Shown: positions 46,505 to 57,952, counted from the first letter of the stretch. The stretch is DNA of 64,000 nt from Pseudomonas sp. RSB 5.4 (GCF_037126175.1 NZ_CP146986.1:3066501-3130500), one strand, 5' to 3'. The notes: generated from the sequence alone by a model not told the origin. Made by a program: numbers and translations.

Positions 46505-48013
46505 ATGCGTATCCACGTCAGCTTCATCGACCGCGTCGGCATCACCCAGGAAGTCCTGGCTATCCTCGGTGGACGCAATCTCAATCTGGATGCGGTGGAG
46601 ATGATCCCGCCCAACGTCTACATCGACGCCCCGACCTTGAGCCCGCAAGTGCTCGAAGAACTCAAAGATGCGTTGTTTCGCGTACTCGGTGTTGAAGCGG
46701 TGACGGTGGTCGACATTCTCCCCGGCCAGCGTCGGCACTTGCAGCTCGACGCGTTGCTCGCGGCGATGACCGATCCCGTGCTCGCCCTCGACAGCGCCGG
46801 CAAGGTGTTGCTGGCCAACCCGGCACTGATCGCGTTGTACGGGCGTGAACCGGCGGGCGAAAGTGTCTCTGAGCTGTTCAACGATCCCGGTCTGCTGGAA
46901 ACCCTGCTCGAACAAGGCTTCCGTCTGCCGCTGCGCGAGATTACCGTCAATGGCCAGACTCTGCTGCTCGACGCTACACCGATCACCGACGCCGGCGCCC
47001 TGCTGACCCTGTATCAGCCGAACCGCATCGGCGAACAGCTCTCGGCGTTGCACCATGACCATGCCGAAGGTTTCGATGCGCTGCTCGGCGAGTCCCCGGC
47101 GATCCGCACCCTCAAGGCCCGCGCGCAACGAGTCGCCGCCCTCGACGCACCGCTGTTGATTCAAGGTGAAACCGGCACCGGCAAAGAACTGGTAGCCCGC
47201 GCCTGTCACGCGATCAGTGCGCGGCACAGTGCGCCGTTCCTCGCGCTGAACTGCGCGGCCCTGCCGGAAAACCTCGCCGAGAGCGAGTTGTTCGGCTACG
47301 CCCCCGGCGCCTTCACTGGCGCGCAACGTGGCGGCAAACCGGGGCTGATGGAACTGGCAAACCAGGGCACGGTGTTTCTCGACGAGATTGGCGAGATGTC
47401 GCCGTACTTGCAGGCCAAGCTGCTGCGTTTTTTGAACGACGGCAGCTTCCGTCGAGTGGGCGGTGATCGCGAGGTGAAGGTCAACGTGCGGATCCTCAGC
47501 GCCACGCACCGCGACCTGGAGAAAATGGTCAGCGAAGGGCTGTTCCGCGAAGACCTGTTCTATCGTCTCAACGTGCTCAACGTCGAAGTGCCGCCGCTGC
47601 GTGAACGCGGTCAGGACATCCTGCTGCTGGCGCGCTATTTCATGCAGCAGGCCTGTGCGCAGATCCAGCGCCCCGTGTGCCGTCTGGCCCCCGGCACCTA
47701 TCCGGCGCTGCTCGGCAACCGCTGGCCGGGCAACGTGCGGCAGTTGCAGAACGTGATCTTCCGCGCGGCGGCGATCTGCGAAAGCAGTCTGGTCGACATC
47801 GGCGATCTCGATATCGCCGGCACCTCGGTGGCGCGGCAGGCCGACAGCGACGTCGACAGCCTCGAACAGGCCGTGGAATCCTTCGAAAAATCGCTGCTGG
47901 AAAAACTCTACGTCAGCTACCCCTCGACCCGCCAACTGGCCAGCCGCCTGCAGACCTCGCACACGGCGATCGCCCATCGACTGCGCAAATACGGCATTCC
48001 CAACAAACCGTAA
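46505..48013 (+). CDS. gcsR: GcsR, sigma-54 activator of the glycine cleavage operon (TyrR-like)
   Basis: The 502-aa TyrR-like regulator has an N-terminal ACT domain (residues 1-75), a PAS domain (about 80-180), a sigma-54 AAA+ domain and a C-terminal helix-turn-helix (STRQLASRLQTSHTAIAHRL). Walker A GETGTGKE is near residue 221, and the sigma-54 contact loop GAFTGA is near residue 268. In P. aeruginosa GcsR (PA2449) activates gcvH2-gcvP2-glyA2-sdaA-gcvT2 with glycine; the same targets lie just downstream here. The related PhhR is excluded by this context. Confidence 0.93.
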   Translation: MRIHVSFIDRVGITQEVLAILGGRNLNLDAVEMIPPNVYIDAPTLSPQVLEELKDALFRVLGVEAVTVVDILPGQRRHLQLDALLAAMTDPVLALDSAGKVLLANPALIALYGREPAGESVSELFNDPGLLETLLEQGFRLPLREITVNGQTLLLDATPITDAGALLTLYQPNRIGEQLSALHHDHAEGFDALLGESPAIRTLKARAQRVAALDAPLLIQGETGTGKELVARACHAISARHSAPFLALNCAALPENLAESELFGYAPGAFTGAQRGGKPGLMELANQGTVFLDEIGEMSPYLQAKLLRFLNDGSFRRVGGDREVKVNVRILSATHRDLEKMVSEGLFREDLFYRLNVLNVEVPPLRERGQDILLLARYFMQQACAQIQRPVCRLAPGTYPALLGNRWPGNVRQLQNVIFRAAAICESSLVDIGDLDIAGTSVARQADSDVDSLEQAVESFEKSLLEKLYVSYPSTRQLASRLQTSHTAIAHRLRKYGIPNKP

Positions 48014-48032
48014 GCCGCACGCGGTCAAAAAT

Positions 48033-48120
48033 GTGGGAGCGGGCTTGCTCGCGAATGCGGTAGGTCATTCAACAGTGATGTCGACTGATCTGACGCCTTC
48101 GCGAGCAAGCCCGCTCCCAC
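48033..48120. repeat. REPIN, family I
   Basis: Outward pair 20 bp after the gcsR stop. Confidence 0.9.
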
Positions 48121-48133
48121 AGGGGGATAAGTG

Positions 48134-48150
48134 ACGGATTCGAAATCCGT
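48134..48150. repeat. short perfect palindrome upstream of GcsR sites
   Basis: ACGGATT-CGA-AATCCGT, a 7-bp inverted repeat without a T-tract; its sequence does not match the GcsR sites. Confidence 0.6.
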
Positions 48151-48168
48151 TCAAAAGCGACTTCCATC

Positions 48169-48186
48169 TGTACTGAAAGCGCTACA
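48169..48186. promoter_or_regulatory. GcsR-like binding site 1
   Basis: TGTACTGAAAGCGCTACA, 18 bp, shares the TGTA...GCTACA ends with site 3. Confidence 0.6.
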
Positions 48187-48187
48187 G

Positions 48188-48205
48188 CGGAACGATATCG
48201 CTACA
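48188..48205. promoter_or_regulatory. GcsR-like binding site 2
   Basis: CGGAACGATATCGCTACA, 18 bp, has one CGGAACG half like the reported P. aeruginosa site (TGTAACG-N4-CGTTCCG) and one TCGCTACA half. It starts 19 bp after site 1. Confidence 0.6.
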
Positions 48206-48268
48206 CCGTCCTCCGATCACCGCTGTGCAAGGCTTTGATCCGCTTCAGCTTTTCTCCCCGCCCCAAGC

Positions 48269-48286
48269 TGTAGCGATTTCGCTACA
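48269..48286. promoter_or_regulatory. GcsR-like binding site 3
   Basis: TGTAGCGATTTCGCTACA is an 18-bp palindrome with an 8-bp arm (TGTAGCGA/TCGCTACA), exactly 100 bp from site 1. Confidence 0.7.
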
Positions 48287-48350
48287 GACACTCGATTCCG
48301 ACCACTCCTAAAAACAGCCAACTATCTGATTTATATAAATAAATCCAAGA

Positions 48351-48366
48351 TGGCCGCGTTCTTGCT
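48351..48366 (+). promoter_or_regulatory. sigma-54 promoter of gcvH operon
   Basis: TGGCCGCGTTCTTGCT has the GG and GC of the -24/-12 elements at the right spacing (consensus TGGCACG-N4-TTGCW). It fits activation by GcsR from the sites 65-180 bp upstream. Confidence 0.75.
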
Positions 48367-48451
48367 AAGTAACCGCTCATAAAATCAGGGCTTTCCCGCC
48401 CAAGCCTTCCACCGCGTCCACCAGACGAGTCTGGCCCCCTTAGGAGTTTCC

Positions 48452-48835
48452 ATGAGCGAGTTGCGTTTTACTGAAGATCACGAATGGCTGCGCACCGAAG
48501 CTGACGGCAGCGTCACTGTCGGCATCACCGCTTTCGCGCAGAACGCCCTGGGCGACGTGGTGTTCGTGCAACTGCCTGAGCTGCAGGCTTACGAAAAAGG
48601 CGCCGAAGCCGCCACCGTGGAATCGGTCAAGGCCGCCAGCGGCGTGTACATGCCCCTCGACGGTGAAGTCGTGGAAGTGAACCCGGCACTGGACGGCAGC
48701 CCGGAACTGGTCAATGAAGATCCGTTGGGCGAAGGCTGGTTTTTCCGCTTCCAGCCAAGCGACGCCGCCGCTGTAGCGAAATTGCTGGATCAAGACGCCT
48801 ACGACCGTTTGATCAAAGCCCAAGCCGAAGCCTGA
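48452..48835 (+). CDS. gcvH: glycine cleavage system H protein
   Basis: The 127-aa lipoyl carrier shuttles the aminomethyl group between P, T and L proteins. The lipoylated Lys60 is in [13 protein letters not shown]. Length is standard. It heads the GcsR-controlled operon, with gcvP 11 bp downstream; this corresponds to gcvH2 of P. aeruginosa. Confidence 0.96.
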   Translation: MSELRFTEDHEWLRTEADGSVTVGITAFAQNALGDVVFVQLPELQAYEKGAEAATVESVKAASGVYMPLDGEVVEVNPALDGSPELVNEDPLGEGWFFRFQPSDAAAVAKLLDQDAYDRLIKAQAEA

Positions 48836-48846
48836 GGAGTAGCGAA

Positions 48847-51699
48847 ATGACCCAAGTAAACCTCGGCACTGCCAACGAATTCATCGCCCGTCACATCGGC
48901 CCGCGCGCCGGTGACGAGCAAGCCATGCTCAACAGCCTCGGCTTCGACTCGCTCGAAGCCCTGAGCGCCAGCGTCATCCCGGAAAGCATCAAGGGCACCA
49001 GCGTGCTCGGCCTGGACGACGGTCTGAGCGAAGCCGATGCACTGGCGATGATCAAATCGATTGCCGGCAAAAACCAACTGTTCAAGACCTACATCGGCCA
49101 GGGCTACTACAACTGCCACACGCCGTCGCCGATCCTGCGCAACCTGTTGGAAAACCCGGCCTGGTACACCGCTTACACCCCGTACCAGCCGGAAATTTCC
49201 CAGGGCCGTCTCGAAGCGCTGCTGAACTTCCAGACCCTGATCAGCGACCTCACCGGCCTGCCGATCGCCAACGCCTCGTTGCTCGACGAAGCCACCGCCG
49301 CTGCCGAAGCCATGACCTTCTGCAAACGCCTGAGCAAGAACAAGGGCAGCCACCAGTTCTTCGCCTCGATCCACAGCCACCCGCAAACCCTCGACGTGCT
49401 GCGCACCCGTGCAGAGCCGCTGGGCATCGACGTGGTGGTCGGCGATGAGCGTGAACTGAGCGACGTCACGCCGTTCTTCGGCGCACTGCTGCAATACCCG
49501 GCGAGTAACGGTGATGTATTCGACTACCGCGAACTGACCGAGCGTTTCCACGCCGCCAACGCGCTGGTGGCCGTGGCCGCTGATCTGCTGGCTCTGACGC
49601 TGCTGACCGCTCCGGGCGAGTTCGGCGCCGACGTCGCCATCGGTTCCGCGCAACGCTTCGGCGTGCCGCTGGGCTTCGGTGGCCCGCACGCGGCTTATTT
49701 CTCCACCAAGGATGCGTTCAAGCGCGACATGCCGGGCCGTCTGGTCGGCGTGTCGGTTGACCGTTTCGGCAAGCCGGCCCTGCGTCTGGCGATGCAGACC
49801 CGCGAGCAACATATCCGCCGCGAGAAGGCCACTTCTAACATCTGCACCGCGCAGGTGCTGCTGGCCAACATCGCCAGCATGTACGCCGTGTACCACGGCC
49901 CGAAAGGCCTGACGCAGATCGCCAACCGCGTGCATCACCTGACCGCGATTCTGGCCAAGGGCCTGAGCGCACTGGGCGCGAAAGTCGAGCAGACAAGCTT
50001 CTTCGACACCCTGACCCTCGCCACCGGTGCACACACCGCCGCCCTGCACGACAAGGCACACGCCGCGCAGATCAACCTGCGAGTCATCGATGCCGAGCGT
50101 CTGGGCCTGTCGGTGGACGAAACCACCACCCAGGCTGACATCGAAACCCTATGGAGGCTGTTCGCCGACGGCAAGACCCTGCCGGACTTCGCTGCGCTGG
50201 CCGCTTCGGTGCAAAGCACCATCCCGGCGGCGCTGGTGCGTCAGTCGCCGATCCTCAGCCACCCGGTGTTCAATCGTTATCACTCGGAAACCGAGCTGAT
50301 GCGCTACCTGCGCAAACTGGCGGACAAGGACCTGGCACTGGATCGCACCATGATCCCGCTGGGCTCGTGCACCATGAAACTCAACGCCGCCAGCGAAATG
50401 ATCCCGGTGACCTGGGCCGAATTCGGGGCCCTGCACCCGTTCGCCCCAGCCGCACAGAGCGCCGGTTATCAGCAACTGACCGACGAACTGGAAGCGATGC
50501 TCTGCGCCGCCACCGGTTACGACGCGATCTCGCTGCAACCGAACGCCGGTTCGCAGGGTGAATACGCAGGCCTCTTGGCGATTCGCGCTTACCACCAGAG
50601 CCGTGGCGACGAGCGCCGCGACATCTGCCTGATCCCGTCGTCGGCCCACGGCACCAACCCGGCCACCGCCAACATGGCCGGCATGCGCGTGGTGGTGACC
50701 GCGTGCGATGCGCGTGGCAACGTCGACATCGAAGACCTGCGCGCCAAGGCCATCGAGCACCGCGAACACCTCGCGGCGCTGATGATCACCTACCCGTCGA
50801 CCCACGGCGTGTTCGAAGAAGGCATCCGCGAAATCTGCGGAATCATTCACGACAACGGCGGCCAGGTGTACATCGACGGCGCCAACATGAACGCGATGGT
50901 CGGCCTCTGCGCACCGGGCAAGTTCGGCGGCGATGTCAGCCACCTGAATCTGCACAAAACCTTCTGCATTCCGCACGGCGGTGGCGGCCCGGGCGTAGGC
51001 CCGATTGGCGTCAAGTCGCACCTGACCCCGTTCCTGCCGGGTCACGGCCAGATGGCACGCAAGGAGGGCGCGGTCTGTGCAGCGCCGTTCGGCAGCGCAA
51101 GCATTCTGCCGATCACCTGGATGTACATTCGCATGATGGGCGGCGCCGGTCTGAAGCGTGCTTCGCAACTGGCGATCCTCAATGCCAACTACATTTCCCG
51201 TCGCCTCGAAGAGCACTATCCAGTGCTGTACACCGGCAGCAACGGTCTGGTGGCGCACGAATGCATCCTCGACCTGCGTCCACTCAAAGACAGCAGCGGC
51301 ATCAGCGTCGATGACGTTGCCAAGCGCCTGATCGACTTCGGTTTCCATGCGCCGACCATGTCGTTCCCGGTGGCCGGTACGCTGATGATCGAGCCGACCG
51401 AAAGCGAATCCAAGGAAGAACTGGACCGCTTCTGCGACGCCATGATCCGCATCCGCGAAGAAATCCGCGCGGTGGAAAACGGCACGCTGGACAAGGACGA
51501 CAACCCGCTGAAAAACGCTCCGCACACCGCAGCGGAGCTGGTCGGCGAGTGGACCCATCCGTACAGCCGCGAGCAGGCGGTGTATCCGGTGGCGTCGTTG
51601 GTCGAAGGCAAATACTGGCCGCCGGTCGGCCGCGTCGACAACGTGTTCGGCGACCGCAACCTGGTCTGCGCCTGCCCGTCGATCGAAAGCTACGCTTAA
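48847..51699 (+). CDS. gcvP: glycine dehydrogenase (decarboxylating), P protein
   Basis: The 950-aa PLP enzyme decarboxylates glycine and loads the rest on GcvH. The PLP lysine is Lys704 in [17 protein letters not shown]. Both halves of the fused alpha/beta subunits are complete. It corresponds to gcvP2. GAGGAG is the ribosome site. Confidence 0.97.
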   Translation: MTQVNLGTANEFIARHIGPRAGDEQAMLNSLGFDSLEALSASVIPESIKGTSVLGLDDGLSEADALAMIKSIAGKNQLFKTYIGQGYYNCHTPSPILRNLLENPAWYTAYTPYQPEISQGRLEALLNFQTLISDLTGLPIANASLLDEATAAAEAMTFCKRLSKNKGSHQFFASIHSHPQTLDVLRTRAEPLGIDVVVGDERELSDVTPFFGALLQYPASNGDVFDYRELTERFHAANALVAVAADLLALTLLTAPGEFGADVAIGSAQRFGVPLGFGGPHAAYFSTKDAFKRDMPGRLVGVSVDRFGKPALRLAMQTREQHIRREKATSNICTAQVLLANIASMYAVYHGPKGLTQIANRVHHLTAILAKGLSALGAKVEQTSFFDTLTLATGAHTAALHDKAHAAQINLRVIDAERLGLSVDETTTQADIETLWRLFADGKTLPDFAALAASVQSTIPAALVRQSPILSHPVFNRYHSETELMRYLRKLADKDLALDRTMIPLGSCTMKLNAASEMIPVTWAEFGALHPFAPAAQSAGYQQLTDELEAMLCAATGYDAISLQPNAGSQGEYAGLLAIRAYHQSRGDERRDICLIPSSAHGTNPATANMAGMRVVVTACDARGNVDIEDLRAKAIEHREHLAALMITYPSTHGVFEEGIREICGIIHDNGGQVYIDGANMNAMVGLCAPGKFGGDVSHLNLHKTFCIPHGGGGPGVGPIGVKSHLTPFLPGHGQMARKEGAVCAAPFGSASILPITWMYIRMMGGAGLKRASQLAILNANYISRRLEEHYPVLYTGSNGLVAHECILDLRPLKDSSGISVDDVAKRLIDFGFHAPTMSFPVAGTLMIEPTESESKEELDRFCDAMIRIREEIRAVENGTLDKDDNPLKNAPHTAAELVGEWTHPYSREQAVYPVASLVEGKYWPPVGRVDNVFGDRNLVCACPSIESYA

Positions 51700-51754
51700 C
51701 CGAAGGAGGGGCAGATTTACCTGCCCCGATTTCAGCAAAACCATAGATCCCAAT

Positions 51755-51842
51755 GTGGGAGCGGGCTTGCTCGCGAATGCGGCGTATCAATCGCCATCAA
51801 TGTTGCCTGACACACCGCATTCGCGAGCAAGCCCGCTCCCAC
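51755..51842. repeat. REPIN, family I, between gcvP and sdaA
   Basis: Outward pair in the 207-bp gap where P. aeruginosa has glyA2. Confidence 0.9.
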
Positions 51843-51906
51843 AGGGGATTTGTGTCCAGCCTCGAGCTTGCGCCAATTCCTATAACAAGAAACCGGAGAA
51901 CCACTC

Positions 51907-53283
<1,377 letters not shown>

Positions 53284-53324
53284 TGCTCACGCATCGGCGG
53301 CTGCATATTTTTCAGGAGTTGAAG

Positions 53325-54449
53325 ATGTCCACCGAACAACTGTCGAAAACCCCGTTGCACGCTCTGCACATCGAACTCGGCGCCCGTATGGTGCCGTTCG
53401 CCGGCTACGACATGCCGGTGCAATACCCGCTGGGCGTGATGAAGGAACACCAGCACACCCGCGAGCAGGCCGGGCTGTTCGATGTCTCGCACATGGGCCA
53501 GATCCGCCTGACCGGCGCCAATGCCGCCAAGGCTCTGGAAACCCTGGTACCGGTGGACATCATCGACCTGCCAGTGGGCATGCAGCGCTATGCGATGTTC
53601 ACCAACGACAGCGGCGGCATTCTCGACGATTTGATGGTCGCCAATCTGGGCAACGACGAGCTGTTTCTGGTGGTCAACGCCGCGTGCAAGGATCAGGATC
53701 TCGCGCATTTGCAACAACACATCGGCGACCAGTGCACCATTACGGAGCTGTTCGAAGCCCGCGCCCTGCTGGCGTTACAAGGCCCGGCGGCGGTCAGCGT
53801 GCTGGCGCGTCTTGCGCCAGAGGTGGCGAAGATGACCTTCATGCAGTTCAATCGCGTGCAACTGCTGGGCGTGGATTGCTTCGTCAGCCGCTCGGGTTAC
53901 ACCGGTGAAGACGGTTTCGAAATCTCGGTGCCCGCCGCCGATGCGGAAAAACTCGCCCGCGCTTTGCTCGCTGAACCGGAAGTCCAGGCCATCGGCCTCG
54001 GCGCCCGCGACTCGCTGCGCCTGGAAGCCGGCCTGTGCCTGTACGGCCACGACATGAATACCGACACTACCCCGATCGAAGCCAGCCTGTTGTGGGCGAT
54101 CTCCAAGCCACGCCGTGCCGATGGCGCGCGCGCCGGTGGTTTCCCGGGTGCGGAGCAGGTATTTGCCCAACAGCAGAACGGTGTTGCGCGCAAACGCGTC
54201 GGCCTGCTGCCGCAGGAACGTACGCCAGTGCGTGAAGGCGCAGAAATCGTCAACGAAGCAGGCGAGATCATCGGCAGCGTGTGCAGCGGTGGCTTCGGCC
54301 CGACGCTGGGCGGTCCATTGGCGATGGGTTACCTCGATAGCGCTTATGTCACTCTCGACACACCAGTCTGGGCCATCGTTCGTGGGAAAAAGGTGCAAAT
54401 GCTTGTAAGCAAAATGCCATTTGTTCCACAACGCTACTATCGTGGTTGA
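53325..54449 (+). CDS. gcvT: aminomethyltransferase, glycine cleavage T protein
   Basis: The 374-aa folate enzyme takes the aminomethyl group from GcvH and makes methylene-tetrahydrofolate and ammonia. Motifs are FDVSHMGQ near residue 53, [13 protein letters not shown] near residue 188 and [13 protein letters not shown] near residue 224. I choose the ATG at 53325 with AGGAG; the longer frame overlaps sdaA. It is the last gene of the operon, gcvT2 in P. aeruginosa. Confidence 0.96.
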   Translation: MSTEQLSKTPLHALHIELGARMVPFAGYDMPVQYPLGVMKEHQHTREQAGLFDVSHMGQIRLTGANAAKALETLVPVDIIDLPVGMQRYAMFTNDSGGILDDLMVANLGNDELFLVVNAACKDQDLAHLQQHIGDQCTITELFEARALLALQGPAAVSVLARLAPEVAKMTFMQFNRVQLLGVDCFVSRSGYTGEDGFEISVPAADAEKLARALLAEPEVQAIGLGARDSLRLEAGLCLYGHDMNTDTTPIEASLLWAISKPRRADGARAGGFPGAEQVFAQQQNGVARKRVGLLPQERTPVREGAEIVNEAGEIIGSVCSGGFGPTLGGPLAMGYLDSAYVTLDTPVWAIVRGKKVQMLVSKMPFVPQRYYRG

Positions 54450-54853
54450 TTGACTGTTTCTATAAGTAACGCGATTGCGTTATGCGTGCACTAATGTGTA
54501 ACGCAATCGCCACAAAAAAGTGCATTTTCTAACATCTGATTCGATTATGAACTTTACTTATAACGTTCGAAAACTTTTGAACAAGCTAATCGTCTAAGCC
54601 GCACTAGCAGACTGACTAACTGCCAGCAGGAACAGTAAAACCGGGGCCTTCGCGGGGCTTGTTTTTTCTCCCGTAGTTGGCGTAGAGTTTGTTCACTGTG
54701 TTTGCATGGGTCAGCTTGGAATCGTGACCTGGGCAGTAGCCTACAAAGTTAGCTACATCCCGCTCGACGTCTTCTTACTCTCCTGCAACCAGCCCCAGTA
54801 CTCTTTCATGAGAAAGAGACTGTCATCAATTTATGCGTCAAAGGATATAAGAA
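54450..54853. other. gap between gcvT and the cold-shock gene
   Basis: It has a 12-bp inverted repeat at 54472-54511 and then about 340 bases without a credible gene. The part before the cold-shock gene may be a long leader; cspA-type mRNAs often have one. A 61-codon open frame at 54706-54891 overlaps the cold-shock start and has no ribosome site. Confidence 0.5.
54472..54511. repeat. perfect 12-bp inverted repeat after gcvT
   Basis: GCGATTGCGTTA and TAACGCAATCGC are separated by 16 bases and begin 22 bp past the gcvT stop. No T-tract follows on either strand, so it is not a standard intrinsic terminator. Confidence 0.7.
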
Positions 54854-55066
54854 ATGTCGACACGTCAGAGCGGTACCGTCAAGTGGTTTAACGACGAGAA
54901 AGGTTTTGGTTTTATCACTCCAGAAAGCGGTCCGGATCTGTTCGTGCATTTCCGCGCCATTCAGGGCAACGGCTTCAAGAGCCTGAAAGAAGGCCAGAAA
55001 GTGACCTTCGTTGCTGTGCAGGGCCAGAAAGGCATGCAGGCTGATGAAGTACAAGCAGAAGGCTAA
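54854..55066 (+). CDS. cold-shock domain protein, CspA family
   Basis: The 70-aa protein is one cold-shock domain that binds single-stranded RNA or DNA. RNP1 (KGFGFI) and RNP2 (LFVHF) are present, and [11 protein letters not shown] opens the fold. It ends at a strong terminator. Several paralogues exist in Pseudomonas, so I give no symbol. A long leader could allow temperature-dependent control. Confidence 0.95.
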   Translation: MSTRQSGTVKWFNDEKGFGFITPESGPDLFVHFRAIQGNGFKSLKEGQKVTFVAVQGQKGMQADEVQAEG

Positions 55067-55080
55067 TCTTCTGTAACGAA

Positions 55081-55113
55081 AAAGCCCCTGATATTGATAT
55101 CAGGGGCTTTTTT
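55081..55113 (+). terminator. terminator of the cold-shock gene
   Basis: A 12-bp stem (AAGCCCCTGATA/TATCAGGGGCTT) is followed by a T-run. Confidence 0.92.
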
Positions 55114-55163
55114 GTGCGCGCGAATCCGTAAAATGGCGCTTCATTTTGCGTCCAGAGGCTGCC

Positions 55164-55652
55164 ATGTCGAAAAACCTGCTCACTCCCCAGGGCGACTTTC
55201 CTGCTGTTGGCCTCGGCCGCCGCTTGGCAGCCATGTTCTATGACTTCCTGCTGTGCACCGCCCTGCTGATCGTTACCGGCTTCGTTTACAAGTTGATCCA
55301 GGCAGCGATCATCGGTGAAGAACGCCTGCGCGTACTGACCGACGCCGGAAAAATGGATGGCGATCCGCTGTATTCCACGGTGCTGCTGTTGGTGCTGTTT
55401 GCGTTCTTCGCCAAGTTCTGGACTCACGGCGGACAGACACTGGGCATGCAGGTGTGGGGCATACGTGTGCAGAACGCCGATGGCAGCGCGATCAGCCTGT
55501 GGCAAGCGCTGCTGCGGTTTATGGTGTCGATCGCTTCGTGGCTGTGCGCAGGACTTGGATTCTTCTGGTCGCTGTACGACAAGCAGAAGCGCACCTGGCA
55601 CGACATCTATTCCGATACCCGCGTGGTGCGGATTCCGAAGAAGAGCAAATAA
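55164..55652 (+). CDS. RDD-family inner-membrane protein
   Basis: The 162-aa protein has the RDD pattern: GLGRRLAAMFYDFLLCTALL (first helix with Arg-Asp), a second helix near 70-85, GGQTLGMQVWGIRV, a third helix near 115-135 and a C-terminal KRTWHDIYSDTRVV. Family members are poorly understood; some are linked to osmotic stress or transport. I start at 55164; the previous in-frame ATG adds six residues. It is a single gene. Confidence 0.87.
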   Translation: MSKNLLTPQGDFPAVGLGRRLAAMFYDFLLCTALLIVTGFVYKLIQAAIIGEERLRVLTDAGKMDGDPLYSTVLLLVLFAFFAKFWTHGGQTLGMQVWGIRVQNADGSAISLWQALLRFMVSIASWLCAGLGFFWSLYDKQKRTWHDIYSDTRVVRIPKKSK

Positions 55653-55674
55653 ATTCCAGACGCCAGATACCAAT

Positions 55675-55762
55675 GTGGGAGCGGGCTTGCTCGCGAAGGC
55701 GGTGTATCAGTCACCTTTTGCATCGACTGATACACCGCCTTCGCGAGCAAGCCCGCTCCCAC
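55675..55762. repeat. REPIN, family I
   Basis: Outward pair between convergent RDD gene and nadA. Confidence 0.9.
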
Positions 55763-55788
55763 AGGTTTTGCGTGTTGCCTCAACGAGC

Positions 55789-56847
55789 TTAAGCGTTACC
55801 CGCCAGCTTCATCCGCGCCGCCTGAGTGAAATCCAGCATGCGTTTCAACGGGCGGATCGCCTGCGGAATCAACGCCGGATCGACAAAGATCTCGTTCGTC
55901 CCTTCCTTCAGGCTCTTGAGAGTGCGCTCAAGGGTGTTCATGGCCATCCACGGGCAATGTGCGCAACTGCGGCACGCTGCGCCGTTACCGGCGGTTGGCG
56001 CCTCGATGAAGACCTTGTCCGGGCACAACTGCTGCATCTTGTAGAAGATGCCGCGGTCGGTGGCGACGATCAGGGTCTTGTTCGGCAGGCTTTGCGCGGC
56101 AGCGATCAACTGACTGGTGGAACCTACGGCGTCGGCCAGTTCGATCACCGAGGTCGGCGACTCGGGGTGCACCAAAATCGCGGCGTCCGGGTACAGCGCT
56201 TTCATGTCTTCGAGCTGCTTGGACTTGAATTCCTCGTGGACGATGCAGGCACCGTCCCACAACAGCATGTCGGCGCCGGTCTTGCGTTGAATGTAGGTGC
56301 CCAGGTGCTTGTCCGGGCCCCAGATAATGGTCTCGCCGTTGTCCATCAGGCTTTCGACGATCTCCAGCGCACAGCTCGACGTCACTACCCAGTCAGCCCG
56401 GGCTTTGACGGCGGCCGAGGTGTTGGCGTACACCACCACCGTGCGCTCCGGATGCTGATCGCAGAACGCCGAGAACTCGTCCACCGGGCACCCCAGGTCC
56501 AGCGAGCAGGTCGCGTCCAGGGTCGGCATCAGCACGCGTTTTTCCGGGTTGAGGATCTTCGCGGTCTCGCCCATGAACTTCACGCCGGCGACCACTACGG
56601 TCTTGGCCGGATGGGCATTGCCGAAGCGGGCCATCTCCAGGGAGTCGGACACACAGCCACCGGTTTCTTCGGCCAGGGCCTGAATCACCGGATCGCAATA
56701 GAAGTGGGCAACCAGCACCGCGTCCTGAGCCTTGAGCTCAGCGGCGATGGCGGAACGGTAGTAGGCCTCTTCCTCGGCACTCAGCGGTTTAGGCTGTTTG
56801 GCATCGAGGTGGGCTTGAACCAGAAGGCGTTCGGAAATCTGCGTCAT
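55789..56847 (-). CDS. nadA: quinolinate synthase
   Basis: The 352-aa [4Fe-4S] enzyme condenses iminoaspartate and dihydroxyacetone phosphate to quinolinate in NAD synthesis. Cluster cysteines are in [21 protein letters not shown] and [14 protein letters not shown] choose the ATG at 56847 (MTQISERLL), giving the usual length; the open frame runs 71 codons further upstream into non-family sequence. Confidence 0.96.
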   Translation of the reverse strand: MTQISERLLVQAHLDAKQPKPLSAEEEAYYRSAIAAELKAQDAVLVAHFYCDPVIQALAEETGGCVSDSLEMARFGNAHPAKTVVVAGVKFMGETAKILNPEKRVLMPTLDATCSLDLGCPVDEFSAFCDQHPERTVVVYANTSAAVKARADWVVTSSCALEIVESLMDNGETIIWGPDKHLGTYIQRKTGADMLLWDGACIVHEEFKSKQLEDMKALYPDAAILVHPESPTSVIELADAVGSTSQLIAAAQSLPNKTLIVATDRGIFYKMQQLCPDKVFIEAPTAGNGAACRSCAHCPWMAMNTLERTLKSLKEGTNEIFVDPALIPQAIRPLKRMLDFTQAARMKLAGNA

Positions 56848-57058
56848 GTTCGCAAGACCTGCAGGCGCTTTCGCGCGAAAGTCGAGTATACACCCGGCTC
56901 CGGACCGCTTGAGGGTACCGCCGGGAGAGTGAGTTTTTATCAGGCACGGACAGCGTTGAAGCTGCGCAAGGCTACAGAATATCCCGTTGATACAAAAGAT
57001 GATTCTGACCTGTGTCAGCGCAGGCGATGATGAAAGGAGCGGTGCCCGAATCGCAGGC

Positions 57059-57100
57059 AAAAAAAAAACCCGGAAATCCTCACTTTCGTGGGCCTTCCGG
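57059..57100 (-). terminator. tRNA-Lys terminator
   Basis: Read on the minus strand, a CCGGAA/TTCCGG stem with further pairing inside is followed by a T-run of about 10, just past the tRNA 3' end. Confidence 0.8.
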
Positions 57101-57120
57101 ATTTTCTAAACCGCCAAATA

Positions 57121-57196
57121 TGGTGGGTCGTGTGGGATTCGAACCTACGACCAATTGGTTAAAAGCCAACTGCTCTACCAACTGAGCTAACGACCC
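57121..57196 (-). tRNA. tRNA-Lys (anticodon UUU)
   Basis: The 76-base minus-strand gene folds as a cloverleaf: acceptor GGGTCGT/ACGACCC, D-loop AGCTCAGTTGGTAGAGC, anticodon loop CTTTTAA (anticodon TTT), and T-arm GGTTCGAATCC. The 3' CCA is encoded. It lies between queC and nadA. Confidence 0.97.
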
Positions 57197-57258
57197 GCTG
57201 TGTGGTGGCGCGTATAATACTGATTTTTAAGGACTATTCAACACCTTTTTGAAAAAAA

Positions 57259-57951
57259 TCAAAAATAAGGTGTTGGATCGCTTACACCGGCCGCTGCGAA
57301 GCCTTCTGCACGCAGGCGGCAGCTGTCGCATTTGCCGCACGCACGGCCTTCATCGTCCGCCTGATAGCAGGATACGGTCAGGCCATAATCCACACCGAGC
57401 TTCACGCCAGCCTGAACGATCTGCGCCTTGCTCAGGTTCTGCAGCGGCGCCTGAATGCGGAAGCCGTTGCCTTCCACGCCGGCCTTGGTCGCCAGGTTGG
57501 CCATGCGCTCGAACGACTCGATGAACTCGGGACGGCAATCCGGGTAACCGGAATAGTCCACCGCGTTGACGCCGATAAAGATGTCACGCGCACCGAGCAC
57601 TTCAGCCCAGCCCAGCGCCAGCGACAGGAACACGGTGTTGCGCGCCGGCACGTAGGTCACCGGAATGCCCTCGCCCAGTTCTTCCGGAATGTCGATGCTG
57701 GTGTCGGTCAGCGCCGAGCCGCCCATGCCGTTCAGATTCAGACCGATCACTTTGTGCTCGACCACACCCAGATCGCGGGCAACACGTGCGGCGGCGTGCA
57801 ATTCAGCGTGAGAGCGCTGACCGTAATCGAAGCTCATGGTGTAGCAGGCGTAACCTTCAGCCCGGGCCATCGCCACGACCGTAGCCGAATCCAGACCACC
57901 CGACAGCAGGATTACCGCACGTTTTTCATTAGTGTTCAGTTGTTCAGTCAT
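57259..57951 (-). CDS. queC: 7-cyano-7-deazaguanine synthase
   Basis: The 230-aa enzyme turns carboxydeazaguanine into preQ0 with ATP and ammonia, on the path to queuosine in tRNA. The P-loop [10 protein letters not shown] is near residue 16, and four zinc-binding Cys lie in [17 protein letters not shown] near the C-terminus. I choose the ATG at 57951, which follows the queE stop by 1 bp. Confidence 0.96.
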   Translation of the reverse strand: MTEQLNTNEKRAVILLSGGLDSATVVAMARAEGYACYTMSFDYGQRSHAELHAAARVARDLGVVEHKVIGLNLNGMGGSALTDTSIDIPEELGEGIPVTYVPARNTVFLSLALGWAEVLGARDIFIGVNAVDYSGYPDCRPEFIESFERMANLATKAGVEGNGFRIQAPLQNLSKAQIVQAGVKLGVDYGLTVSCYQADDEGRACGKCDSCRLRAEGFAAAGVSDPTPYF

Positions 57952-57952
57952 A

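Larger units (their letters stand above)
48014..48451. other. regulatory gap between gcsR and gcvH
   Basis: It holds, in order, a REPIN (48033-48120), a short palindrome (48134-48150), three GcsR-like sites (48169-48286), an AT-rich stretch (48315-48348) and a -24/-12 promoter (48351-48366). The gcvH leader is about 75 bases. Confidence 0.75.

Noticed and set aside
46505..48013. PhhR/TyrR as name for the sigma-54 activator
   Set aside because: The domain order fits both, but the glycine operon and matching sites downstream favour GcsR; no phhA gene is nearby.
48287..48451. Glycine riboswitch in the gcvH leader
   Set aside because: The leader after the -24/-12 promoter is only about 75 bases, too short for the tandem glycine aptamer, and I see no matching core.
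54706..54891. 61-codon frame in the cold-shock leader
   Set aside because: It has no ribosome site, overlaps the cold-shock gene and shows no family feature.
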